DNA from: Helicobacteraceae bacterium | GTDB taxonomy: Bacteria > Campylobacterota > Campylobacteria > Campylobacterales > Sulfurimonadaceae | Assembly (NCBI GenBank): GCA_027081565.1 | Contig: JALWKG010000411.1 | Span: 1-8,805 of the forward strand | Length of the DNA: 8,805 nucleotides | Direction of reading: 5' to 3' | Shown: one piece after another, positions 1-5,949 of the stretch | Layout of the letters: each line of letters opens with the position of its first letter | Position numbering within the stretch: the stretch's first letter is position 1 | Notes under the pieces: model-generated | Database searches by the model: none | What the model was told of the DNA's origin: nothing | The model's input: only the letters and a program-made list of their open reading frames with translations | Made by a program: the position numbers and the translations under genes

Positions 1-575
1 ACAGACTGCTGCTTCGTGAAGAGTCTGCCGATATGCGTCTGAGCAAGTATGGTCATGCTCTAGGTCTGTTGGATGATGAGACCATGGCTAATGTCAATGA
101 CAAGATCGCCCAGATCCAAGAAGGCATCGCGACTATCGCTGCCACTGACTACACACCAAACAAAGAGTTTATAGCATTTTTGGAAAGTATAGGTGAAGAG
201 CGTATTAGTGACAAGATCAATGCGCAACAGATCATCTCTCGTAAAAGTTTCACCTTGGAGAAGCTTTCCATACTCATCCCTGAACTTGGAAAGTACTCTG
301 CGTACATACAAGAGCAGATCTTAGTCGAGGCAAAGTATGCCCGTTATGTTGAAAAGCAGCAAGAAGATATTGATAAGATGAAGAAAAACATCAATATCAA
401 GATCCCAGAAGGTTTCGATTTTGCAGGTGTGCGCGGTTTCTCCAAAGAGGTCATAGACAAGCTAGAGACCTTCCAACCGCCAACTCTTCAGGCCGCCTCA
501 CAGATCTCAGGTATCACTCCTGCAGCCATCGAGATCCTGCATATTTATATGAAGATGGCTGAAAAGAAAAAGTGA
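1..575 (+). CDS. mnmG: tRNA uridine-5-carboxymethylaminomethyl modification enzyme MnmG, C-terminal part
   Basis: This is the last ~190 codons of MnmG (GidA), the FAD-dependent enzyme that works with the GTPase MnmE to install the (carboxymethyl)aminomethyl group on U34 of certain tRNAs. The open frame enters from the window edge (first full codon at 3) and reads RLLLREESADMRLSKYG, the conserved start of the C-terminal helical region of MnmG. The ATG at 33 is an internal Met, not the true start. The last ~55 residues carry the family's terminal pattern: GVRGFSKEVIDKL, then RP-type 'PPTLQAASQISGITPAAIEIL'-like residues and a lysine-rich end. This region contacts tRNA and MnmE. The FAD-binding N-terminal domain lies outside the window. 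Base composition matches the pet and carA genes and not the AT-rich genes that follow. The identification is firm; only the 5' part is missing. Confidence 0.95.
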   Translation, partial: RLLLREESADMRLSKYGHALGLLDDETMANVNDKIAQIQEGIATIAATDYTPNKEFIAFLESIGEERISDKINAQQIISRKSFTLEKLSILIPELGKYSAYIQEQILVEAKYARYVEKQQEDIDKMKKNINIKIPEGFDFAGVRGFSKEVIDKLETFQPPTLQAASQISGITPAAIEILHIYMKMAEKKK

Positions 576-699
576 AACGGTCATTCAGATCATGAGGAGT
601 AGATGGTAGTCATTGCTATTAGTAATCTGTTCCTCCTCCCTCAGATTTAAATTCGGGCTTTAAAAACCAAAAGAATAGTGTAAAGTTTAATACAATCTT
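576..699 (+). other. Intergenic region after mnmG with weak imperfect hairpin
   Basis: There is no convincing ORF between mnmG and the P460 promoter. An imperfect inverted repeat is visible: TGAGGAG near 593-599 can pair with the CT-rich run around 633-643, with bulges and a long loop. No clear T-tract follows it, so it is at best a poor terminator for mnmG. From about 650 onward the sequence becomes AT-rich, the composition of the following three-gene operon. Confidence 0.3.
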
Positions 700-709
700 T
701 AGACAATCT
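692..709 (+). promoter_or_regulatory. Direct repeat ACAATCT x2, candidate response-regulator operator
   Basis: ACAATCT occurs at 692-698 and again at 703-709, so the starts are 11 bp apart, about one helical turn. Tandem half-sites on one face of DNA are the usual binding arrangement of OmpR/PhoB-family regulators, and such a regulator is encoded at 1303-1986 in the operon that follows. The second copy overlaps the proposed -35 hexamer (700-705). The repeat is seen directly; the role as operator is inferred. Confidence 0.35.
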
Positions 710-729
710 CCACAACTTGTTTTTATAAT
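700..729 (+). promoter_or_regulatory. Predicted sigma-70 promoter of the P460/two-component operon
   Basis: TAGACA at 700-705 matches TTGACA at five of six positions. A perfect TATAAT lies at 724-729 after an 18-bp spacer. Transcription would begin near 736, leaving a short leader that contains the ribosome site AAGGA (749-753), 8 nt before the ATG at 762. It is the best promoter-like sequence in the window. Confidence 0.6.
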
Positions 730-761
730 ATGAGTAGCTTAAAAATATAAGGACATATTTT

Positions 762-1295
762 ATGAAAACAGTAACAAAAGTTCTACTCTCAACGGTTGTA
801 GTCTCATCACTTTTTGCACAATCTGATGTGTATTTAACAGACAATTCTGAAGTGCCAGATTTGATAATGCCAAAAAATAAATTAGCATTTAAAGAGATAG
901 CGGGGTATCAAAATTATAAAATCATTGCTACCCACTTTAGAACTGATAAAAATGAGATACGATATATCTTAGCAAACCCAGTAGCTTTTAATGCCCTTGC
1001 CCATCATGTGAAGGTTATGCCTGAGGGAAGTAAAGTTGTCAAGATCGGATGGAGTGTGAAAAAAATGCCAACATGGCCGGGTGCTCTTGAAGCAGACAAA
1101 ATTCAAAGAGTTGAATACATGGTAAAAAATAGTAAAAAGTTCAACCACAATGGTGACAACTGGGGTTATGCCCGTTTTATAAAAACTAAAGACGGTTATA
1201 AACCCTGGGCAAAAGGAACACAGAGCTGTATTGCATGCCATGCCAGTGTAAACAATGACGACTACCTATTTACACACTTTCAAAAAACATTTTAA
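762..1295 (+). CDS. Periplasmic cytochrome P460-family c-type cytochrome
   Basis: A 177-residue exported haem protein. Residues 1-19 form a signal peptide (KK-poor start MKTVTK, hydrophobic core, SLFA before the likely cut at A19/Q20). The mature part follows the cytochrome P460/cytochrome c'-beta layout: a beta-rich region, a 'MPEGSKVVKIGW' strand near 86-97, 'VEYMVKN' at 117-123, 'GDNWGYARF' at 131-139, and one C-terminal haem site CIACH at 156-160. Known family members oxidise hydroxylamine (P460, haem cross-linked to a lysine) or bind NO (c'-beta, no cross-link). Which one this is cannot be decided here, because the cross-linking Lys cannot be placed with certainty by eye. The start is supported by AAGGA at 8 nt spacing. 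The stop lies 7 nt before the response regulator, so it heads a three-gene operon. Low GC sets it apart from mnmG. The family call is confident; the substrate is unknown. Confidence 0.85.
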   Translation: MKTVTKVLLSTVVVSSLFAQSDVYLTDNSEVPDLIMPKNKLAFKEIAGYQNYKIIATHFRTDKNEIRYILANPVAFNALAHHVKVMPEGSKVVKIGWSVKKMPTWPGALEADKIQRVEYMVKNSKKFNHNGDNWGYARFIKTKDGYKPWAKGTQSCIACHASVNNDDYLFTHFQKTF

Positions 1296-1302
1296 ATAGC
1301 AG

Positions 1303-1986
1303 ATGAAAAAGAAACTTCTTATCATCGAAGATGAAAAAGCTATAGCGGATTTAATTATACAAAGATTTAAAACTTCTTTGTATGATGTTGATGTAGCTAC
1401 TGATGGCAGAGAAGCGCTTACCCTTCTAAGTACAAACAAATATGATGTAGCAACTATTGATATCATGCTTCCGCATGTAGATGGGCTTACTCTTTGCAAA
1501 AAATTCAGAGAACGATCTCCTCAAACTTTTCTTATTTTAGTAAGTGCTCTTGATGAAGAAGAGATAAAACTAAAAGGATATACTTATGGTGCAGACGATT
1601 ATATTACAAAACCTTTTAGAACCAAAGAGTTACTGGCAAAAGTAGAAGCTTACTTCAGAAGACATGATACTCTGAAATCTCAAAATTCGATAAGTACACA
1701 AAATATTCTCCTTAACGATGCTAAAAAAGAGATAACAATAAATGGTTTTCAGCTTATACTCACTCGAAGTGAATACCTACTTTTTTTTACACTTTTAGAT
1801 AATCCAAAAAAACTTTTTTCAAGAGATGAGCTGGCGTATCTGATTTATGAAAATAATTTAGGTGAAATAGATAGTAGGGGTATTGATTCTCATATATCAC
1901 ACATCAGAAAAAAGATAAAAATGGTAGATACAATAGAGTATATCAAAACAGTTCATGGTCAAGGATATATTATCAATGAGTATTAA
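1303..1986 (+). CDS. OmpR/PhoB-family DNA-binding response regulator
   Basis: A 227-residue cytoplasmic two-component regulator. The receiver domain (about 3-118) has the acidic pair E9-D10, phospho-acceptor D53 in TIDIMLP, the switch residue S81 and the conserved K103 in TKPF. The C-terminal winged helix (about 130-227) has the family pattern LTRSEYLL, FSRDELAYLIY, recognition-helix region 'RGIDSHISHIRKKI' (193-206) and the terminal hairpin VHGQGYIINEY, so it should bind tandem DNA half-sites. All key phosphorylation residues are present. It starts 7 nt after the cytochrome gene with no clear ribosome site of its own, which suggests translational coupling. The kinase gene overlaps its 3' end by 11 nt. 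The likely target is the operon's own promoter (direct repeat at 692-709); this is inference. The subfamily is not recognised, so no gene symbol is given. Confidence 0.93.
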   Translation: MKKKLLIIEDEKAIADLIIQRFKTSLYDVDVATDGREALTLLSTNKYDVATIDIMLPHVDGLTLCKKFRERSPQTFLILVSALDEEEIKLKGYTYGADDYITKPFRTKELLAKVEAYFRRHDTLKSQNSISTQNILLNDAKKEITINGFQLILTRSEYLLFFTLLDNPKKLFSRDELAYLIYENNLGEIDSRGIDSHISHIRKKIKMVDTIEYIKTVHGQGYIINEY

Positions 1987-3001
1987 AAAACTGCTACTGC
2001 TTTCATATATTATTGCAGGACTTATCATATCAATATTTACTGCTTTTATGACATTTTATATTATTGATGTTCCCATTGGAATGAAAATGTTTTCAAAGAT
2101 AGTGATTACTATTGGTATTACATTGCCTATAATCGCCCTCTTAAGTTATATACTGGGAAGCTACTTTTCAAAAAAGTTTATCTTTATAAAAAACAGACTT
2201 CTTAAAATAGCTGATGAAGATTTTACTGTTTATAATAAAAACGAGCATATAGAAGAGATTGCCAATATTTATAAAACACTCAACACGGTTTCTTCACAAC
2301 TTGATAGATCAATAACTGAGTTAAAAGAAAAAAACAGTGAACTTACATGGATGATTCGTTCTTTTGCTCATGACTTTAGAACGCCATTAACGGTTATTCA
2401 AGGAAATCTTGAAGCCATTGAGGATGAGTTGATTTCACAAAAAGAACTTCCAGTTGTTTTACAAAAAATAAAGTATGAAACAAGTTATATGAACGAATTA
2501 CTCAGTGACGTACTCTTATTTATCCAATCTATGAAAAGTGCTATAAAAAAAGAAAAAATTGAACTTAGAGAATTTATGAACAGAGAGATATTTGTATTAA
2601 CAGAACCATTGAATGAGGTTGCATTAGTAAATCGTATAAAAGAAGATGAGATTATTGAATTTACCAAAACTGACCTAAAAAAAATTGTCATAAATTTACT
2701 CAATAACAGTATCAAATTTACAAATAAAGGCAGTATCACTATTTATTTAGAAAACAATTCACTTATAGTACAAGATACAGGCATAGGTATAGAAGTACAA
2801 GAGTGTGAGAAGATTTTTCAACCATTTTATACAGTTGATGCGAGTAAAAATCGTTTAAAAAGTGGTTTTGGTTTAGGTCTTGCAATAGCAAAAAATCTTG
2901 CACAAAAAAATGGTTATTCTTTAAAATGTGATACTGGGTATAAAGACGGATGTAAAATGATTTTATCTCAAATTGAAAATACGGGAGTGTTGCTAACATA
3001 A
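1976..3001 (+). CDS. Membrane sensor histidine kinase with minimal periplasmic loop
   Basis: A 341-residue kinase, the partner of the preceding regulator. I chose the ATG at 1976 because AAGGA (1961-1965) lies 10 nt before it and the protein then starts MSIKKLLLL, a good inner-membrane start. The frame also permits an ATG at 1955 (348 aa), which lacks this support. Two membrane helices (about 5-29 and 40-63) are separated by only ~10 residues. A HAMP-like linker/coiled coil follows (about 64-125). The catalytic region is complete: H-box FAHDFRTPL with phospho-acceptor H132, N-box VINLLNNSIKFT (about 239-250), G1 DTGIGI (267-272), F-box FQPFY (281-285) and G2 GFGLGLA (297-303). With almost no extracytoplasmic domain, the signal must be sensed in the membrane, in the cytoplasm or through a partner protein. 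The operon's cytochrome is the obvious candidate, but this is inferred. Very AT-rich (about 23-30% GC in sampled stretches). Confidence 0.92.
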   Translation: MSIKKLLLLSYIIAGLIISIFTAFMTFYIIDVPIGMKMFSKIVITIGITLPIIALLSYILGSYFSKKFIFIKNRLLKIADEDFTVYNKNEHIEEIANIYKTLNTVSSQLDRSITELKEKNSELTWMIRSFAHDFRTPLTVIQGNLEAIEDELISQKELPVVLQKIKYETSYMNELLSDVLLFIQSMKSAIKKEKIELREFMNREIFVLTEPLNEVALVNRIKEDEIIEFTKTDLKKIVINLLNNSIKFTNKGSITIYLENNSLIVQDTGIGIEVQECEKIFQPFYTVDASKNRLKSGFGLGLAIAKNLAQKNGYSLKCDTGYKDGCKMILSQIENTGVLLT

Positions 3002-3007
3002 TTGACC

Positions 3008-3041
3008 GCTTGACTTTTGAAACACTTACTCAAGTTTTTTT
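3008..3041 (+). terminator. Predicted rho-independent terminator after the kinase gene
   Basis: CTTGA (3009-3013) can pair with TCAAG (3030-3034), extended by a G-T pair, and a run of seven T follows (3035-3041). A shorter alternative hairpin, ACTT (3024-3027) with AAGT (3032-3035) and a four-base loop, uses the same T-run. The stem is short, but it sits 7 bp after the kinase stop, where the three-gene operon should end. Confidence 0.45.
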
Positions 3042-3165
3042 GAAGCGATACTACCACGTTCATTTCTATGGTTACAAGCTTTTTCAAATAATCTCTTTGC
3101 CGTAGTGAAGTTTTTTGGTATGGTACTCTAATCCAAAATTTATTGTACTATGACTCATAAAACTA
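3026..3165 (-). pseudogene. Decayed Sel1-repeat-like gene fragment
   Basis: Read on the minus strand, the stretch ending at the TAA at 3026-3028 encodes NFTTAKRLFEKACNHRNERG and then SIASKKLE before the stop. This looks like the second half of a Sel1/Hcp-type repeat (A..LFEKAC..G...G). The upstream part of a repeat (FGLEYHT) appears in another minus-strand frame at about 3122-3142, so a frameshift would separate them, and the first frame is closed upstream by a TAG at 3128-3130. No start or ribosome site is visible, and flanking frames are full of stops. It would be the tail of a once longer gene, now lost. The match rests on a short motif recognised by eye and could be chance. Confidence 0.3.
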
Positions 3166-3189
3166 CGCTTGTAGAATCTCTATACCTTT

Positions 3190-3225
3190 ACGTTTCAGTC
3201 TTCTCTAGTTTCTTTTCTCTATAAT
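3190..3225 (+). promoter_or_regulatory. Possible promoter for the glycosyltransferase-like gene
   Basis: A perfect TATAAT lies at 3220-3225, preceded by a T-rich tract (about 3193-3219) and no good -35 box. In Campylobacterota, sigma-70 promoters often have a T-rich upstream region in place of a -35 hexamer. The position, 32 bp before the ATG at 3258, fits a short leader. Confidence 0.4.
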
Positions 3226-3257
3226 TTCCCTAACAGATTTTCAAATAAAGATATATC

Positions 3258-4124
3258 ATGAGACTATTCTACTATGTACACACAGGCCATCGTATTGGAC
3301 TGGACCGTTTTCGACGTGCTGCGACGATTATTCGTTCTTTAGGTGATGTTGACATCACTCTTTTGACTTCTGACTTTCGTATAGCCCAAGAAGCACGCCA
3401 TTTTGGAGTGAAGCGCTCAGTCGGCATCGATGTGGTGCGTAACATTCCTCAAATCGCCCATCATGGAGACAAGATCATTTTCGATTCTGATGAGTTGAAC
3501 CCTGTGATGCACCAAGATATGGTGAATTTCTTTTCTACTTTTATCAGAGTCACCGATGATCCAAATGCGACACAATTGGAGGGCGAACTCCTGATATCAC
3601 CTTATCTTGAAGGTGAGGGTATCTGTAAGGCAGTAGCTATAGATGAACGATACTTTGAAAAGCAAGAAAAAAGTATAGAGAAAACATTTTTCTTTGGTGA
3701 TGATGACTATGAAGAGGATCTTCTTAAAAATGTTGAGATGTTTGCCAAACTAGAAGCAGAACTGATCGTTGGGTTTTACTTCTTTTTAGACTATGAAGAT
3801 AAGCTGGCACCATCTTTTACGACCTGTCATGAATTTGAAGATTATGATGAGGTTTTAATGGCCTCCAGGATCTTTGTCACGGCCTCTCCACAAGCTGTTT
3901 TAGAGAACCTCGCTTCGGGTGGACGACCTATTTACATCCAACGTCCAGATTATGTACGTGACTTTCTGCCTCTCTTTGCATCGTTGAATATTCCTATAGT
4001 TGATGGTTTTGACCAAGAGAAACTATTACTAGAAATTGGTAGTGCTTTATCACATACTTATCACCCTGCACCACAAAGTACACAAATAATCAGTGATTTC
4101 CTTAAGAACAACTTATCTTTATAA
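3258..4124 (+). CDS. Putative GT-B-fold glycosyltransferase-like protein, function unknown
   Basis: A 288-residue soluble protein with no signal peptide or membrane segment. The N-terminus (MRLFYYVHTGHRIGLDRFRRAATIIRSL, residues 1-28 in outline) resembles MurG-like/COG4671-type 'predicted glycosyltransferases', which start with a beta strand, a Gly/His loop and an RRA helix. A second half begins near 141 (TFFFGDDD), and residues 197-228 (YDEVLMASRIFV, then AVLENLASGGRPIYI) resemble the nucleotide-sugar-binding part of the GT-B C-domain, with E216 where such enzymes often carry a ribose-binding Glu. It is shorter than most of that group (350-400 residues), so it may be a minimal or non-enzymatic member. 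The ribosome site is weak (AAAG at 3247-3250). GC returns to the level of the housekeeping genes. It ends 62 bp before petA; no functional link to the bc complex is evident. The fold call is moderate; the substrate is unknown. Confidence 0.6.
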   Translation: MRLFYYVHTGHRIGLDRFRRAATIIRSLGDVDITLLTSDFRIAQEARHFGVKRSVGIDVVRNIPQIAHHGDKIIFDSDELNPVMHQDMVNFFSTFIRVTDDPNATQLEGELLISPYLEGEGICKAVAIDERYFEKQEKSIEKTFFFGDDDYEEDLLKNVEMFAKLEAELIVGFYFFLDYEDKLAPSFTTCHEFEDYDEVLMASRIFVTASPQAVLENLASGGRPIYIQRPDYVRDFLPLFASLNIPIVDGFDQEKLLLEIGSALSHTYHPAPQSTQIISDFLKNNLSL

Positions 4125-4186
4125 GCGTTTAACGTAGTTTAATCTATTATACCATTTGAAAAATTTTACACATAAGTGGGTATAAA
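4125..4186 (+). promoter_or_regulatory. petABC upstream region with weak promoter
   Basis: This 62-bp AT-rich gap must hold the petA translation signals and probably a promoter. TATTAT at 4145-4150, directly followed by ACC, is the best -10 candidate; no good -35 is seen. AAGTGGG (4174-4180) serves as ribosome site 6 nt before the ATG at 4187. Read-through from the upstream gene is also possible because no terminator is visible. Confidence 0.3.
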
Positions 4187-4708
4187 ATGAACCAGACAAG
4201 ACGTGGCTTTATGGGTAAAGCTTTCGGTGCTGTTGCAGGTGTCGGAGCGGTAGGTGCTTTGTATGCTATGAAGAGATCTTGGGATCCTCTTCCAAGTGTT
4301 AAAGCGGCAGGTTTTACAACAATTGATCTTTCATCATGTACGGCTAACAAATTGATCGTAGAGAAGTGGCGTGGTAAACCTATCTTTGTACTTCGTAAAA
4401 CGGCAGAAATGGTTGCTGCGCAGAACGAAGCACAGACGGCACGTGACATCGTAATCGGGGATGATCACTATTTGGTAGCTATTGGTTTGTGTACACACCT
4501 AGGGTGTATTCCAGCCTATCGTGAAGACAAAACAGACTTTAAGTGTGCTTGTCATGGTGGTGAGTTTGATTCATCAGGTATTGAGACCCTGGCACCACCT
4601 CCAAGTCCTCTTGTTATCCCTCCTTTTAAAATCAATGGTGCAACACTTGTACTGGGTGAAGAAGGTCCGGAATATTCCAAAATGAAAGAAGCTGGCATTG
4701 TTGCCTAG
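4187..4708 (+). CDS. petA: Rieske iron-sulfur subunit of the cytochrome bc complex
   Basis: A 173-residue [2Fe-2S] protein that accepts the first electron from quinol at the Qo site and passes it to the cytochrome c subunit. The N-terminus has a twin-arginine motif (RRGFMG, residues 5-10) and a hydrophobic helix (about 12-27), which would serve as Tat export signal and membrane anchor. Cluster box I is CTHLGC (ligands C102 and H104) and box II is CACHGGEFD (ligands C120 and H123); C107 and C122 can form the usual stabilising disulfide. A Pro-rich loop (APPPSPLVIPPF, 136-147) closes the cluster-binding fold. At the positions where high-potential Rieske proteins have Ser and Tyr (CHGSxY), this one has G125 and F127, as in low-potential, menaquinol-type centres. 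It is first in petABC, with 19 nt to petB. Identification is secure. Confidence 0.96.
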   Translation: MNQTRRGFMGKAFGAVAGVGAVGALYAMKRSWDPLPSVKAAGFTTIDLSSCTANKLIVEKWRGKPIFVLRKTAEMVAAQNEAQTARDIVIGDDHYLVAIGLCTHLGCIPAYREDKTDFKCACHGGEFDSSGIETLAPPPSPLVIPPFKINGATLVLGEEGPEYSKMKEAGIVA

Positions 4709-4727
4709 CTTATAGAGGAGAAAATTT

Positions 4728-5942
4728 ATGGCACATTTTGAAAAAGCAAACAGTCTTAATGAGTGGATGGATCAACGTCTGGGTGTAAACACACTACAGC
4801 GTGTCCTTGCTAAAGAGTACTGGATTCCAAAGGACATTAACTTCCTTTGGGCTATGGGTATGGTTTTAGCGATCACTTTTGGTATTTTGTTGATCTCAGG
4901 TATCTTTTTGTTGATGTATTATCAGCCAAATGTTGACTTGGCGTTTGACAGTGTTAACTACACGATCATGCAAGAGGTCGGTTTTGGTTGGATGTGGCGT
5001 CATGTTCATGCCGTTGCAGCATCTGTTGTCTTCTTGATCATCTATATTCACATGTTCACGGGTATCTATTATGGTTCATATAAAAAGGGCCGTGAACTGA
5101 TCTGGATCTCAGGTATGCTTCTTTTTGTTGCATTCTCTGCTGAGGCATTCTCTGGTTATATGCTTCCATGGGGACAGATGAGTTACTGGGCGGGTATGGT
5201 TATTACTAACCTTTTCTCTGCTGGTTCTTTAGAGCTTAACGGTGTTGTTGAGTGGATCCGTGGTGACTATGTTCCTGCGCAAGCCTTCCTTGACCGTTTC
5301 TTTATGCTTCACGTACTACTGATCCCAGTGGCTATCATGGCACTGATCGGTCTTCACTTTGGTGCTTTACGTCTTCCACACGTTAACAACCAAAATGGTG
5401 AAGAGATCGATTTCGAAGTAGAAGCTGAGAAGTATAAATCTGGAAACAAAGCCGCGTCAAAAGTCATTGCATTCGCAAATGACTTTATGTCTAAAGACAT
5501 GTTCGTTGTTGCGATCTATCTTGTTTTCTTCTTCTATCTTGTCTTTTGGAACTTTGATTTTGCAATGGATCCAGTGAACTTTGATCCTGCAAACGGTCTT
5601 GTGACACCGGCACATATCTACCCAGAGTGGTACTTCCTTTGGTCTTACGAGATCCTTCGTCCGTTTGACAAAGACATCGGTCTGATCGCCTTTGCGTTTG
5701 CACAGGTCATCTTTGTATTATTGCCATTCCTTGACAGAAGCCCGAACACCGTTCCTGCGAACCGTCGTGGTCTCTTTAAGTTTTGGTTCTGGGCGATGCT
5801 TCTGGACATGATCGTACTGACAGCTATGGGTAAACTGCCTCCGCAGGGTATCTTTAGTACTATTGGTTATGTCGCAGCATTGGTATTTATTGGTCTTTGG
5901 ATCATTTTACCATTTATCACAAAACTAGAAAAAAAGTTATAG
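4728..5942 (+). CDS. petB: Cytochrome b subunit of the cytochrome bc complex
   Basis: A 404-residue integral membrane protein carrying two b haems and the quinol oxidation (Qo) and reduction (Qi) sites. It is a full-length, unsplit cytochrome b with about eight membrane helices, unlike the split b6/subunit IV. The four haem ligands are visible: H94 and H108 in helix B (WRHVHAV, YIHMF), H195 and H210 in helix D (FMLHVLL, GLHFGALR). The second pair is separated by 14 residues, as in b6-type proteins, where mitochondrial and alphaproteobacterial cytochromes b have 13. The Qo-site motif PEWY is at 299-302, followed by FLWSYEILRPF; GYMLPWGQMSYWA (143-155) is the conserved cd1-helix region. A strong ribosome site AGAGGAG (4714-4720) lies 7 nt before the ATG. 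It is between petA and petC in one operon; the petC gene starts 7 nt after the stop. Confidence 0.97.
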   Translation: MAHFEKANSLNEWMDQRLGVNTLQRVLAKEYWIPKDINFLWAMGMVLAITFGILLISGIFLLMYYQPNVDLAFDSVNYTIMQEVGFGWMWRHVHAVAASVVFLIIYIHMFTGIYYGSYKKGRELIWISGMLLFVAFSAEAFSGYMLPWGQMSYWAGMVITNLFSAGSLELNGVVEWIRGDYVPAQAFLDRFFMLHVLLIPVAIMALIGLHFGALRLPHVNNQNGEEIDFEVEAEKYKSGNKAASKVIAFANDFMSKDMFVVAIYLVFFFYLVFWNFDFAMDPVNFDPANGLVTPAHIYPEWYFLWSYEILRPFDKDIGLIAFAFAQVIFVLLPFLDRSPNTVPANRRGLFKFWFWAMLLDMIVLTAMGKLPPQGIFSTIGYVAALVFIGLWIILPFITKLEKKL

Positions 5943-5949
5943 GGAGAAG

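Noticed and set aside
1955..1975. Upstream ATG at 1955 as the start of the histidine kinase
   Set aside because: It would extend the overlap with the regulator to 32 nt and lacks a ribosome site, while the ATG at 1976 has AAGGA at 10 nt and begins a typical membrane-protein N-terminus.
3002..3257. Transposase or insertion sequence remnant in the gap after the kinase gene
   Set aside because: I found no terminal inverted repeats, target duplication or transposase motif; the only coding-like trace resembles a Sel1 repeat.
4126..4134. CGTTTAACG as a palindromic operator or hairpin
   Set aside because: The arms are only four bases with a one-base centre, which is too short to be distinguished from chance.
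4156..4186. TTGAAA...TATAAA as promoter of petA
   Set aside because: The spacer is 19 bp and the -10 would touch the start codon, giving a leaderless message although a ribosome site is present at 4174-4180.
4147..4449. 100-codon minus-strand open frame over the petA start
   Set aside because: It is antisense to the Rieske gene and its promoter region, with no recognisable motif or start signal.
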